Assembly (NCBI GenBank): GCA_937893795.1
Contig: CALCTH010000562.1
Span: forward strand, 1 to 55,519
Reading direction: 5' to 3'
Length of the DNA: 55,519 nucleotides
From: an uncultured Myxococcales bacterium
GTDB taxonomy: Bacteria; Myxococcota_A; Polyangia; Polyangiales; Houyiibacteriaceae
The notes beneath the pieces were generated by a model. That model had not been told where the DNA came from, did not search any database, and saw only the letters and a list, made by a program, of their open reading frames with translations. Both the position numbers and the translations under genes were made by a program. Below, in pieces: positions 30,475 to 38,437 of this stretch (the first letter of the stretch is position 1; each line of letters begins with the position of its first letter).

Positions 30475-32256
30475 TCACGGCGCCGGCAGGCTGATGCCCG
30501 TCGGCGTGACGCGAACGTCGAGGGTGCCGCTCGCCCGGCTCACGGTCTTGACGACCAAGAGGTGCCGGCCCGGCATGGGCACCCGAAGGCGGTCGCTCAG
30601 CGGCGTGCCGGCCACGCCGGCGCCGCACACCGTGGGGCTCGTGAAGGGACAGGCGACGGATCCCGCGCGAAGCGCGTAGGCAAAGTCGGCCGGTGCGTCG
30701 ACCTCGAGGTCGACGCGCTCGTTGGACACGGTGGTGGCGAAGGCGAAGAAGGCGTCCTGACCCGTGGCCCTGGCCGGGCACCCGAGGCTCGTCGCGTCGC
30801 TGCTCATCACGTCGAGGTCGAGCAAGGCGCGCTCCCCCGGAGAGAGCGCGCAGGCCTCGTCGCACGCATCGCACACGACGGGGTCGAGCACCTCGACGTC
30901 GAGCTGGTGCTGCGTCGCGACCCGCTCGAGGGGCTCGGCCACGAAGTCCAGGGTGCCCGCGGGGACGTTTCCCACGAGCACGTGGATGGGCCGAAGGAGC
31001 TGCGTCTCACAGACCGAGGCGGTGCCCGAGAGCTCGAGCCCCGCGGCGGCGATGTCGACGATGCCCTCCGTCGTCCGCAGCGTCGTGCGGACGGAGCGTG
31101 GCTCGGTGAGCGTGAGGGCGTAGCACCGGTCCGGCGCCGTCGGCGCGGCGCCGCAGCTCGGCCCAGCCGCATCGTCGCCCCGGAAGATACGAGTCGAGAG
31201 TCGGCCCTCGGGCGGAATGATCTCGGGAACGCACGTTCGGGGAGCCGACGGCGTCACCGTGAGCAGCAGGTCGAGCAACCCCTCGAAGCCCGTGGCGTAG
31301 AGGAGCCAATAGGTGCCCGGCGCGAGATGCTCGAGCTCGAGGAGGTTCGGGAAGCACTGCAGGAAGTCGCGGTCCGCGGCGAAGTCACCGACGCAGACCG
31401 ACTCCCCGCCCGCGCCGCGCAGCTCGAGCACCCCGTCGCCCTCGACGAAGGCGCGGAGGTCGCTCGTTTCCGTGAGCTCGAGGCGAAAGACCACGTCTCG
31501 AATCGGGTCGCTTCCGCTCACCGAGCAGGAGATGGTCCGGTCGAAGGCTGCATCGCGGGTGGAAAAGCGATAGGTGCCCGAGCCCGGCAGGAGCTGCGCC
31601 GTGGCGCAGGTGTCGTTGGCGGTGGGGCAGTCGTCGTCGTCGACGTCTGTGAGCCCGTCGCAATCGTCGTCGCGCCCGTTGGCGCAGAGCTCCTCGGGGC
31701 CGCAGCACTCCAGTGGCAGCTCGACCATGCAGCCCGGCGGGGGGGCGCAGGGATCTGCGAAGTCGTCGAAGGTACATCCGCTGCCCGGCGTGCAGCTGTC
31801 GACGGTGCAGGCATCGCCGTCGTCGCAGGTCGGCGCATCGCCGCTGGCGCAGCCCGTCGTCGTGCAGGTCTCGGCGCCGTTGCAGGGCTCGGCGTCGTCG
31901 CAGAAGGTGTCGTCGAGGGTAGGCGCGAGGCAGAGCGCGTTCGCTTCGTCGCAGGCGCTGAGCGTGCAGTCGACCTCGTCGTCGCACGGGTCCATGCCGC
32001 GCGCGCAGAGGCCGCCGGAGCAACGCTCCGCTCCATTGCAGAAGCAGCCGTCGTCGCACTCGGCGTCGCCGAGGCACGGGCTGTCGAGGGTGGCGTCCAA
32101 CGCGCACGCGCGCGTTGCATCGGGGGCGACGTCCGGGGCGGCGTCCGCCGCGCCGCCGAGGTCCCGGTCGCCCGGGGGACTGGTCGTGGATGCGCAGCCA
32201 AACGCTGCGATCATCCCGAGAACCCACCGCAACTGGCGGGGAGAATAAGAAAGCAT
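30475..32256 (-). CDS. secreted lipoprotein, cysteine-rich N-terminal part
   Basis: A 593-residue protein. The ATG at 32256 begins a signal peptide ending A-F-G-C (Cys21), with an Ala/Asp/Pro linker after it. About residues 50-190 are Cys-rich, with 'CDDGCFCNGAERCSGGLC', C-N-G-A-E-x-C and C-D-D-G-D-A-C-T-V-D-S-C, the pattern of small disulfide-rich modules seen in myxobacterial surface lipoproteins. 'CANGRDDDCDGLTDVDDDDC' is a Ca-binding-like D-x-D-x-D-G motif. The following 400 residues have repeated beta-strand units of the form 'ELEHLAPGTYWLLYATGF' and 'VPMPGRHLLVVKT', similar to pre-peptidase C-terminal (PPC-like) folds. No catalytic site is seen. A possible small membrane cistron lies 26 bp downstream. 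Confidence 0.72.
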   Translation of the reverse strand: MLSYSPRQLRWVLGMIAAFGCASTTSPPGDRDLGGAADAAPDVAPDATRACALDATLDSPCLGDAECDDGCFCNGAERCSGGLCARGMDPCDDEVDCTLSACDEANALCLAPTLDDTFCDDAEPCNGAETCTTTGCASGDAPTCDDGDACTVDSCTPGSGCTFDDFADPCAPPPGCMVELPLECCGPEELCANGRDDDCDGLTDVDDDDCPTANDTCATAQLLPGSGTYRFSTRDAAFDRTISCSVSGSDPIRDVVFRLELTETSDLRAFVEGDGVLELRGAGGESVCVGDFAADRDFLQCFPNLLELEHLAPGTYWLLYATGFEGLLDLLLTVTPSAPRTCVPEIIPPEGRLSTRIFRGDDAAGPSCGAAPTAPDRCYALTLTEPRSVRTTLRTTEGIVDIAAAGLELSGTASVCETQLLRPIHVLVGNVPAGTLDFVAEPLERVATQHQLDVEVLDPVVCDACDEACALSPGERALLDLDVMSSDATSLGCPARATGQDAFFAFATTVSNERVDLEVDAPADFAYALRAGSVACPFTSPTVCGAGVAGTPLSDRLRVPMPGRHLLVVKTVSRASGTLDVRVTPTGISLPAP

Positions 32257-32309
32257 ACCCACAGGCTAGCCCCTTCCGGCCGCGTTGCTCGGGCGATGAG
32301 CATCGTGGT

Positions 32310-32543
32310 CTTCTCACGCTTCGGGCTCACGCCCACGTCGAGAGATTCGGCGCTGAATCGCGAGGAACGCACGAACGAAGCGAAGGCTCTCTTCTGCGCG
32401 AGCTGGCGGTCGAGATCGGCCCGCGCGAAGCCGGGACCGCCGAAGAGCTGGCGGCTGCGGACTACGTCGAGGCGGAGCTCTTCGGCCTGGGCTACGCCTC
32501 GACGCACGCTGCCGGAGGGCGATACGGCTCAGTGTCGCGGTAG
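32310..32543 (+). pseudogene. N-terminal remnant of an M28-type aminopeptidase
   Basis: In one frame, ending at the TAG at 32541-32543, residues read 'LLRELAVEIGPREAGTAEE', then L-A-A-A-D-Y-V-E-A-E-L-F-G-L-G-Y. This matches the conserved N-terminus of M28-family zinc aminopeptidases (L-A-x-x-I-G-x-R-x-x-G-T, A-A-x-Y-(V/I)-x-x-x-L-x-x-L-G-Y). No in-frame ATG or credible start precedes it, and the metal-binding domain is absent because the frame ends within 20 codons, where it overlaps the end of the opposite-strand histidine kinase gene (32529). I read it as a 5' gene fragment cut off at the kinase locus. The short length keeps confidence moderate. Confidence 0.4.
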
Positions 32544-34787
32544 CTCCGCGACGACGGAGGGCCCCGCCGCGAGGGCCCGCGTCTGGACGAGGGCCCTCAG
32601 CGCCGCCACCTCGATGGGCTTCTCCAGAAGCGGATTCGGGAGAGTCTCCATGTCTTCCCGCGTCTCGCCGGCGAAGGTCCCTCCGCTGATGAAGACCACG
32701 GAGTTGGCCGGCGTACGCGCGTCCTCGGTCTCCGCGAGCCGCCGGAGCAGCTGCGGTCCAGTCATCTCCGGCATCATCACGTCGCAGAGCACCACGTCGA
32801 ACGCCGTGTCGCGGCAGCGCCGGAGGCCCTCGCGCGGGTCCGTCGTCGTCTCGACCTCGTGGTCCCGGAGCGCGCGCGCGAGGGTACGTCCGACCACCGC
32901 GTCGTCGTCGACGACGAGCACGCGAGCCCGGACCATTTGCGGGGCGCCCGAATCCTGGACGCGGCGCTCCTCGGGCGTCGCCACGGCCCGAGGCAATCGA
33001 ACCGTGAAGCGCGTCCCGGCGCCCACCGTCGACGTCACGCTGATGCTCCCTTCGAGGGCACGCACGATGCCGTGTGCGATGGAAAGGCCGAGCCCGGTCC
33101 CCTCGCCTTGAGGCTTCGTCGTGAAGAAGGGGTCGAACACCTGAGGAAGATGCTCCGGCGCAATGCCGGATCCCGTGTCCTCGACCTCGAGGGAGACCAT
33201 GCGACCCTGGGCGCGTGCCCGGACGATGACCTGCTCGTTCTCGGCGCCCCCGGGCGCGAGGGCCTGGGCCGCGTTGAGCAGAAGGTTGAGCAGCACCTGT
33301 CCGAGGCGACCCTCGTCCGCCTGGACGGCGACGCGCTCCGGCACGTCGATCACCAGCGAAGCCCGGTGCCGGAGCTCGTGGCGCGCGAGCTGTGCCGTCG
33401 CCTTCACCAGCGGCAGCAGAGCGACCGGCGCAAGCGTCGTGGGGGGCTCCCGCGTGAGCGTCTTGAGATCGCGGACCGTGTCCTGCACGCGGGCGCAGCC
33501 CTCACGCATCTCCTGGGCGAGCGTCAGGAGCTCTGCGCGGAGCTCCGACGACATCGAGGCGTCGTCCTCCAGGCGCTCGAGGAGGAGGAAGGCGTTGGTC
33601 GCGACCGCCGAAAGCGGGTTGTTGATTTCGTGCGCGGCCCCGGCGGCGAGCGTTCCGAGCGACGCGAGGCGGTCCGCCTGCGCGAGCTTTGCCTCCGCAC
33701 GTTCCCGCTCGCGGAGGTCGAGGACCGTCAGTACCGCGCCGGGCGCATCGCCTAGCCGATTCGCCACCTCCACGGGGATGCTTCGGCCGGCTGCGCGAGC
33801 GATGACGCGGGTGGGCTCGATCACGTCGCCGAGACGATCGAAGAGCGCCGGGTCCTCGAAGAACTCGCCGAGCGGCCGGCCGAGCGTCTCGGCGCGCGGC
33901 GTGCCGAAGAGCGTCTCCCAGGCCGGGTTCACGTCCACGACCACGCCATCTCGGTGCAGGGCGATGCCCTCGCGCGTCGCCTCGGCGAGCAGCTGGTAGC
34001 GCGTTTGGCCGGCCCGGGCCTCCACGGTCCTCTCGTCCACCGTCTCCTCGAGTCGCTCGAAGAGGGCGGTGACACGCAGATCCTGCGACCAGCTGATCAG
34101 GAGACCGGTGATCGCGAAGGCCCAGTGGAACACCCGAATGCTCGAGCTCCATCCCATGTGAACCGTGATGTCATTGGCGACCGCGACGATCATCAACACC
34201 GCGAGCACCCGGATCTCGCGGCGCGTCACGGGCAGGGGTACGTCGGAGAGACCCTCGGAGCCCCGAAGGACCCGGACGACGACGACCACCGTGCCGGCGG
34301 CCATCGGCGCGGCGATCCAGATCAAGAGCGGTCCCGGCTCGGCGCTCCACATCAGTCGCCCCAAGGCGTCGACGCGCTGGATGGCGGTGTCCGAGGTGAC
34401 CAGGTCCGTTCCGACGATCAACGCGACGACACCGAGAACGAAGGAGCCATAGCGCCTCAGCCACGCCGGCAGTCCGCGCAGCCCTCCCAGCGCACGGGCG
34501 ATACCCAAGGCCACGAACGTCATCGACACGCCGGCGGCGAAGCGAAGCCGGCCTCCGAGCACGGCGGCTTCGGGTGCGTCTGCCGTCAGCTGGAGCAGGC
34601 GTCCCGCGATGTAGACGAGCGCCGCCGCGTTCCACAACGTGGCCCAGAGGTTCGGCTCGGTCAGCGGTCCGCGCCGACCAAGAACGAGCGACTTGAGGGC
34701 CAGCACGCCCGTCGCGCCCATCAGCGCGAGGAGTGCCCACACCTCCGCCTGGGTGTTCCAGCCGATCGCATACCTCCCCGTGGCCAT
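32529..34787 (-). CDS. membrane hybrid histidine kinase with PAS domain and receiver
   Basis: A 752-residue protein. Residues 1-about 260 carry about seven hydrophobic helices, a polytopic N-terminal sensor of 7TM type. A short coiled coil then leads into a PAS domain (about 270-375; 'REGIALHRDGVVVDVNPAWETLFG'). The HisKA box is L-A-A-G-A-A-H-E-I-N-N-P with His386. HATPase_c has 'LLNLLLNAAQAL' (about 485), D-T-G-S-G-I and G-T-G-L-G-L-S-I. The C-terminal receiver (about 625-740) has D-D-D, phosphoacceptor Asp669 in C-D-V-M-M-P-E, and E-K-P. Start ATG at 34787. No partner response regulator is adjacent, so it may phosphorelay to an orphan regulator. Confidence 0.9.
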   Translation of the reverse strand: MATGRYAIGWNTQAEVWALLALMGATGVLALKSLVLGRRGPLTEPNLWATLWNAAALVYIAGRLLQLTADAPEAAVLGGRLRFAAGVSMTFVALGIARALGGLRGLPAWLRRYGSFVLGVVALIVGTDLVTSDTAIQRVDALGRLMWSAEPGPLLIWIAAPMAAGTVVVVVRVLRGSEGLSDVPLPVTRREIRVLAVLMIVAVANDITVHMGWSSSIRVFHWAFAITGLLISWSQDLRVTALFERLEETVDERTVEARAGQTRYQLLAEATREGIALHRDGVVVDVNPAWETLFGTPRAETLGRPLGEFFEDPALFDRLGDVIEPTRVIARAAGRSIPVEVANRLGDAPGAVLTVLDLRERERAEAKLAQADRLASLGTLAAGAAHEINNPLSAVATNAFLLLERLEDDASMSSELRAELLTLAQEMREGCARVQDTVRDLKTLTREPPTTLAPVALLPLVKATAQLARHELRHRASLVIDVPERVAVQADEGRLGQVLLNLLLNAAQALAPGGAENEQVIVRARAQGRMVSLEVEDTGSGIAPEHLPQVFDPFFTTKPQGEGTGLGLSIAHGIVRALEGSISVTSTVGAGTRFTVRLPRAVATPEERRVQDSGAPQMVRARVLVVDDDAVVGRTLARALRDHEVETTTDPREGLRRCRDTAFDVVLCDVMMPEMTGPQLLRRLAETEDARTPANSVVFISGGTFAGETREDMETLPNPLLEKPIEVAALRALVQTRALAAGPSVVAELPRH

Positions 34788-34806
34788 CCGCCCGCCACTC
34801 GTTTCC

Positions 34807-34816
34807 CGTTATAACG
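34807..34816 (-). promoter_or_regulatory. possible -10 region/palindrome upstream of the hybrid kinase
   Basis: CGTTATAACG is a perfect 10-bp palindrome about 20 bp upstream of the kinase start; its TATAAC matches a -10 element on the minus strand. No convincing -35 is seen, so this is only a candidate. Confidence 0.2.
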
Positions 34817-34943
34817 ACAAAGCGCAGACTCTCACCGGCGGAATGGTCGGAGCATTCTGACGGCCTCCCCGAGTCGGCGTCGCCACGCACCCGTGCCGCC
34901 CATGGCTTGTGAGGAGTGCGCGCTTCGCGCTTTGCTAGTCCTC

Positions 34944-37136
34944 ATGAGGGGTTTGGGGGGACTGGTCGCGCTCTCGTTGCTCGTCGCGTCGTCGGCGCTC
35001 GCGAGACCTGACTACGGAGATCGTCTCCCCAACGGGAGTCGCGTCGGCTGCACGGCGTGCCATCTCACATCCGGCGGAGGCGACGAGTGCGGTGAGCCGC
35101 CGTGCCTGAACCCCTTCGGCGAGGACGTGAGGCCCTTCGTCTTCGGCGGGACGCTGGGACCCGTGTGGGAGGGCAGCACGCTGGCCTCCCAAGACCCCGA
35201 CGGCGACGGCTACACCAGCGGCTTCGAGTTGGGCGACCCCGCCGGTACGTGGGTGACGGGCGCGCCCGATCCCACCGATGGGCCCATCCGTTCGCCCGGC
35301 CTCGACGACGGCGTCGACGGCGAGGATGTCGATGAGTGCGCCTTCGGAGTGGACGACTGCGTGGCCCTCGCGACGTGCACGGACCTCGTGGAGCCCATGC
35401 CGGCTCGGCGCCCGAGCTTTCGCTGCACCTGCCCCAACGGACGCGTCGGGGACGGCACCACGGGCGGTACGGGGTGCGTCGACGCCGGTGGCTTCGATGG
35501 CTACCTCGGCGCGCGTCCCGTGTTCGACGGCCAAATCGTCGACGTCGACACCACGCAGAGCACGTCGGAAGTCGTGGAGTCCTCCTGCGGCGCGACCGGC
35601 CGCGACGTCTGGCTTCACTACCACTTCGAATGCCCGAGCGAGCTGAGCGTCGAGGTGGTGGAGGCCGACTTCCAGGTGTCCGTCGCGCTCTTCGACGACG
35701 ACTCGCTCGGCGATCCCACGCTGCTCCCCACGGAGCTCGCCGAAGTCGCCTGTCGGAACGGTGAAGGAACGCTCTCACGCCGGTGGGCGCGGGCCGGTGC
35801 GGTCATCCGCGTGTCTGGGCAGAGCGGCGAGGTGGGGCTGGCGCGCCTCCGCGTCTCGTGCGCGAGCCTCTCGAGCCATTGCAGCTCGGCCGGCGCCCTC
35901 GTCGACGGCACCGTCGAGTACGTGAGCGACAACCCCTTCGTGGGTCGCGACCCTCTGTCCGACGATCCCTGCCCCATCGATGGCGACAAGTGGTGGACGT
36001 ATACGGTCCCCTGCACGGGCACAGTCACCTTCGGACTCACCGAATACACGCCCACGATCTGCGAGCGCGAAGACGTCGGGGTCGCGGTGTACCGAGAAGC
36101 GGAGTGTGAGACGCAGGACACGCCGCTCGCCTGCAACGTCGTCCCCGTGGACTGCGACGAGCCCCTGCCCGAGGTGCGCGTCTTCGCGCTCGCGGGGGAG
36201 GAGTTTCTGCTGCGGGCGGGCGGCACGCTCCAGCACGTCGGGTCGGTGAACGTCTCCTGCGCGGAGGCGACCACGTGCACGGACTTCGACGACCAGTGCG
36301 ACGCCCGCGCGCTCTGCATCACGGACAACATGGGCGCGCTGACCTGCCAGTGCCCCGTCGGCTTCTCCGGCGATGGGCTCGCGCGGGGCACCGGCTGCAA
36401 CTTCGACGGCCCGTGCGTGGAGGCCGGCCTCACCTGCGGCGAGCACGCCCGGTGCCTGGCCGTAGACGGGGGCGGTCGTTGCCTCTGCGGTCCGGGCTAC
36501 GTGGATGGTGGCCTGACCTGCCTCGACGAGCGCGAGTGCTCTTCGGGCGTGGGCACCGCTGCCTGCAGCTCCAACGTCGCCAGCGCTCGTACGGTCTGCC
36601 TCGAGCGCGAAGGCAGCTTCGGCTGCGCATGCGAGGCTGGCTTCAGCATCGACACGGAGGCCTCGACGTTCCGCTGCGTCCGGCGCTGCGGCGACGGTCA
36701 GCGCGCGCCGCCGGAGCTCTGCGACGATGGCAACACGGTCGACGGCGATGGCTGCAGCGCCAGCTGCGACGAAGAGGTCGGCTTCCGCTGCTTCGAGACG
36801 GGTGACACCGCGAGCCGATGTGCGCCCACCTGCGGCGACGGCCTCATCGACGCCGAAGCCGGCGAGTCATGCGATGACGGTGCCCGCAACTCGGACACGC
36901 GCCCGAACGCATGCCGCACCGACTGCACGCTCCCCGTGTGCGGCGACGGGATCGTGGACACGGACTTCGACGAGGTCTGCGAGCCGAACCCCGACGAGCC
37001 GAGCTTCGACTGCAACCGGTTCTGTAAGCGGGGCTTCGGCTGCGCGACGTCGGGAAGCCCGTCCAGCGCAGCCTTCGTGACGGGCTTGCTCGTGCTGGCG
37101 CTCGTGCGTTTCCGGAGACGCCACGCGAGCGCATGA
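34944..37136 (+). CDS. MYXO-CTERM surface protein with temptin-like, EGF-like and Cys-rich repeats
   Basis: A 730-residue protein with a signal peptide cleaved near A-L-A/R (residue 20). Residues about 21-125 contain C-T-A-C-H (36-40, a CXXCH motif) followed by 'NPFGEDVRPF', W-E-G-S-T-L-A and D-P-D-G-D-G-Y-T-S-G-F-E-L-G-D-P, the layout of temptin-like/EF-hand-like extracellular domains. About 130-190 is an EGF-like module (D-E-C..C..C.C). About 250-440 is strand-rich and unrecognised. More EGF-like modules follow at about 440-570, then two or three C-G-D-G/C-D-D-G-N Myxococcus repeats (about 575-690). The tail is F-G-C, a hydrophobic helix and R-R-R-H. The CXXCH could bind haem only if exported through a cytochrome maturation system; otherwise the Cys are disulfides. 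Confidence 0.82.
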   Translation: MRGLGGLVALSLLVASSALARPDYGDRLPNGSRVGCTACHLTSGGGDECGEPPCLNPFGEDVRPFVFGGTLGPVWEGSTLASQDPDGDGYTSGFELGDPAGTWVTGAPDPTDGPIRSPGLDDGVDGEDVDECAFGVDDCVALATCTDLVEPMPARRPSFRCTCPNGRVGDGTTGGTGCVDAGGFDGYLGARPVFDGQIVDVDTTQSTSEVVESSCGATGRDVWLHYHFECPSELSVEVVEADFQVSVALFDDDSLGDPTLLPTELAEVACRNGEGTLSRRWARAGAVIRVSGQSGEVGLARLRVSCASLSSHCSSAGALVDGTVEYVSDNPFVGRDPLSDDPCPIDGDKWWTYTVPCTGTVTFGLTEYTPTICEREDVGVAVYREAECETQDTPLACNVVPVDCDEPLPEVRVFALAGEEFLLRAGGTLQHVGSVNVSCAEATTCTDFDDQCDARALCITDNMGALTCQCPVGFSGDGLARGTGCNFDGPCVEAGLTCGEHARCLAVDGGGRCLCGPGYVDGGLTCLDERECSSGVGTAACSSNVASARTVCLEREGSFGCACEAGFSIDTEASTFRCVRRCGDGQRAPPELCDDGNTVDGDGCSASCDEEVGFRCFETGDTASRCAPTCGDGLIDAEAGESCDDGARNSDTRPNACRTDCTLPVCGDGIVDTDFDEVCEPNPDEPSFDCNRFCKRGFGCATSGSPSSAAFVTGLLVLALVRFRRRHASA

Positions 37137-37212
37137 CGCGGGTCGCCCGTGAGGCGAGGATCGCGAAAGGAACGGGTCGTGAGCGGTGATATCGTGGCGC
37201 CGGGTCCTCGTC

Positions 37213-37899
37213 ATGCCCTGGTTCGCCGACCTCGCGCCGCTCACCTATTTCACCCGGCAACCCGGAAGCCTGCGTGCCATCGGGTGGCTGAACGCGAACC
37301 ACGGCTATGCGAAGGGCCCGGTCGCGGAGGAGGACTTCGCGCGGCTCTGCGAGCTGCTCGTCGACCCGTGGGAGCCCGGGGGCTTCACCGGCTCCCATGC
37401 GTGCGACCTCTGCCGCTTCACCTCGGGGCCCACTAACGTCCACTTCCGGAAGAGCAGCGTCAGCGTCGGCCACGCCAACCTCTTCCTGCCTGCGGGCGAC
37501 GTGCTCTTCGTCGCGCCTTCGCTCGTGGTTCACTACATCGACGCGCACGAGTATCAGCCGCCGCCGGTCTTCTGGGAGGCGGTCCGGGCGTGCCCGCCGA
37601 TGCGTAGCCTGGCCTACAAGAAGGCGCTGCTGGCGGCCGGAGGCGGGGCGTTGCTGGAGCACGAAGCGCGGGAGGGTCCGGTGCCGAGTCGCTGGTCCGA
37701 GCGGCCCAAGAACGTGCGTCTTCCGCCGGGTGCGTTGGAGGCTCCCCGGCCGGCGACGTGGCGGGTCATGCGCATCGACGACAACGGCAACCAGTTCGAG
37801 GTCGCGCGCTTCGCCACCGAGCGCGAGGCCGACGACGCGGCCATGCGCTTCGAGGCCCGCGGTCACAAGCAGAGCTACTGGGTCGAAGGAGTGGGCTGA
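37213..37899 (+). CDS. DUF7919-like protein with a C-terminal DDNGN/GHKQ module
   Basis: A 228-residue protein. The ATG at 37213 begins M-P-W-F-A-D-L; an in-frame GTG at 37186 is less likely. The first 125 residues have a pattern I associate with the DUF7919 group: 'APLTYF' then I-G-W-L, G-S-H-x-C-D-L-C-R-F with two Cys, N-L-F-L-P, 'VVHYIDAHEYQPP' and A-V-R-A-C-P-P-M. The last 45 residues are a separate module, W-R-V-M-R-I-D-D-N-G-N-Q-F-E-V followed by G-H-K-Q-S-Y-W-V-E, a small alpha/beta unit seen at the ends of unrelated bacterial proteins. His/Cys residues suggest metal binding. Function unknown. Confidence 0.6.
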   Translation: MPWFADLAPLTYFTRQPGSLRAIGWLNANHGYAKGPVAEEDFARLCELLVDPWEPGGFTGSHACDLCRFTSGPTNVHFRKSSVSVGHANLFLPAGDVLFVAPSLVVHYIDAHEYQPPPVFWEAVRACPPMRSLAYKKALLAAGGGALLEHEAREGPVPSRWSERPKNVRLPPGALEAPRPATWRVMRIDDNGNQFEVARFATEREADDAAMRFEARGHKQSYWVEGVG

Positions 37900-38002
37900 T
37901 TCGCCGGGCCGCTCCCTACGCGGGACGGTTGATCGAGCGACCCTCGAGCCGGCGGCGCTGCATCCGCTGGCGTCGTCGGAGCCGGATGGCAACGCTGCGC
38001 GG

Positions 38003-38437
38003 GTGATCGATGTGCGTCCGGTAAATGCGGCGGAGCTACCGGCGCTTCGGGTGCTGGTCCGCGACGCGATCCGGGACACCTACCCGGACATCGTCGCGCG
38101 CATCGGCGACCCGGACCTCGGCGCCCCCGGGCGCTGGGTGCCGGCGCTCGTCGCGCTCACCAGTCGCGCGCTCGTCGGCGTAGGCCTCGCCCAACGAGCC
38201 GTCGTCACCGACCTCTGGGTCGCGCGCCCGGCCCGGGGCCGCGGCGTCGGCGCCGCGCTGCTCGCCGCCCTCGAAGCACGGGTCGCCAGCGAGGGTCACT
38301 CGAGGGCTCGGCTGCGATGCGTCGCCACGAACACCCGGGCTCGCGCCTTCTATCGCCGGGCCGGGTGGCATGTGGTCGGCCAGCATGCGCACGAGCGCTT
38401 CGGGCACCCGATGGTGGACTTTGCGAAGCGTCTCTAG
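38003..38437 (+). CDS. GNAT family N-acetyltransferase
   Basis: A 144-residue protein starting at GTG (V-I-D-V-R-P-V). It has the GNAT core: N-terminal 'IDVRPVNAAELPALRVLV', then 'LWVARPARGRGVGAALLAAL' whose R-G-R-G-V-G is the acetyl-CoA pyrophosphate loop, and 'RCVATNTRARAFYRRAGW', the classic N-x-x-A-x-x-F-Y-x-x-x-G-(F/W). The substrate is not inferable. Its TAG stop shares CTAG (38434-38437) with the stop of the convergent gene. The end of the preceding DUF7919-like gene is about 100 bp upstream, so co-transcription is possible. Confidence 0.88.
   Translation: MIDVRPVNAAELPALRVLVRDAIRDTYPDIVARIGDPDLGAPGRWVPALVALTSRALVGVGLAQRAVVTDLWVARPARGRGVGAALLAALEARVASEGHSRARLRCVATNTRARAFYRRAGWHVVGQHAHERFGHPMVDFAKRL

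Noticed and set aside
34949-34965. Run of G (ggggtttggggggactgg) as possible G-quadruplex
   Set aside because: It lies inside the signal-peptide coding region of the temptin-like gene and only two G-tracts are long enough; no functional evidence.
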